Source of the DNA: Paracoccaceae bacterium
GTDB taxonomy: Bacteria > Pseudomonadota > Alphaproteobacteria > Rhodobacterales > Rhodobacteraceae
NCBI GenBank assembly: GCA_025458985.1
Contig: JALORM010000340.1
Coordinates: forward strand, 1-5,118
Length of the DNA: 5,118 bases
Direction: 5' to 3'
Both the position numbers and the translations under genes were made by a program. A model generated the notes under the pieces. The model saw only the letters and a program-made list of their open reading frames with translations, did no database searches and was not told where the DNA came from. Positions within the stretch are counted from its first letter, which is position 1. The number at the start of each line of letters is the position of its first letter. Below are positions 4,971 to 5,118 of this stretch, piece after piece.

Positions 4971-5118
4971 TCGATCCTCCTGCGAATGGGGGCAACACGA
5001 TTTCCGGTGCCCTTGTGTATGCCTTGCGGCTGCTTGTCTTTTGCGCGGCGTTCATGGCCTCGGACATGGCGCGCTTCATGCGGTCATGATCTGCGGCCTT
5101 GCGCTGGACGTTGCGCCA
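4960..5118 (-). CDS. C-terminal part of an unidentified phage gene
   Basis: This minus frame enters the window at 5118 and is open for 52 codons to a TGA at 4960, overlapping the methyltransferase start by 11 bases, as expected for an operon neighbour. The visible part starts WRNVQRKAADHDRMKRAM, continues SEAMNAAQKTSSRKAYTR and ends APEIVLPPFAGGSNAA. It is basic, likely helical at first, with a flexible tail. In-frame ATGs exist at 5079, 5067 and 5055, so the gene could be very short, but the frame is open to the edge and a longer protein is more likely. No family can be named from this fragment. Confidence 0.6.
   Translation of the reverse strand, partial: WRNVQRKAADHDRMKRAMSEAMNAAQKTSSRKAYTRAPEIVLPPFAGGSNAA
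4976..4981 (-). promoter_or_regulatory. Consensus Shine-Dalgarno of the methyltransferase gene
   Basis: AGGAGG on the minus strand, 5 bases before the ATG at 4970, lies inside the last codons of the preceding gene. It is one of the strongest ribosome sites in the window, so the start of the broken gene is still in good order. Confidence 0.8.

Noticed and set aside
1..5118. CRISPR array, tRNA, insertion sequence or attachment site
   Set aside because: No spaced direct repeats, cloverleaf-like stretch, transposase or long terminal repeats were seen on reading both strands by eye.

Overview
The window is high-GC, with codon use and protein content typical of a prophage in an alphaproteobacterium, most likely of the Rhodobacterales. 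This assignment is inferred from how the proteins look (DUF1376 replication protein, gp3-like/COG5323-type terminase pair, small Cys-containing lipoprotein); no database search was possible. Almost everything lies on the minus strand, so the phage map reads from base 5118 down to base 1.

Bases 5118-1779 hold a compact early/replication-type operon. In order of transcription it contains: the tail of an unidentified gene; a DNA methyltransferase reading frame that appears broken by an internal out-of-frame deletion; a 63-aa protein; a DUF1376 protein; a protein that resembles phage replication accessory or helicase-loader proteins; three small to medium genes, of which the last (190 aa) may be a late regulator. 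Four of the junctions are ATGA stop/start overlaps. One pair overlaps by 125 bases. Several starts have clear Shine-Dalgarno sequences. A strong hairpin at 1710-1734 lies just after the operon.

Bases 1399-1650 hold the only plus-strand gene, a small lipoprotein that sits against the phage transcription direction, like a moron gene. Downstream on the minus strand comes the packaging module: a P22 gp3-like small terminase (848-1361) and the large terminase (1-960, running off the window).

The main surprise is that two genes, the small terminase and the methyltransferase, carry the same kind of lesion. In each, a conserved central stretch of about 25-35 codons is missing, and the reading frame continues +1 shifted, with clear family-like sequence on both sides. 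The methyltransferase loses its AdoMet-binding motif I, and the small terminase loses its central conserved segment. This suggests a decaying, packaging-defective prophage, or an assembly error. No CRISPR array, tRNA, rRNA, insertion sequence, integrase or attachment site was seen.
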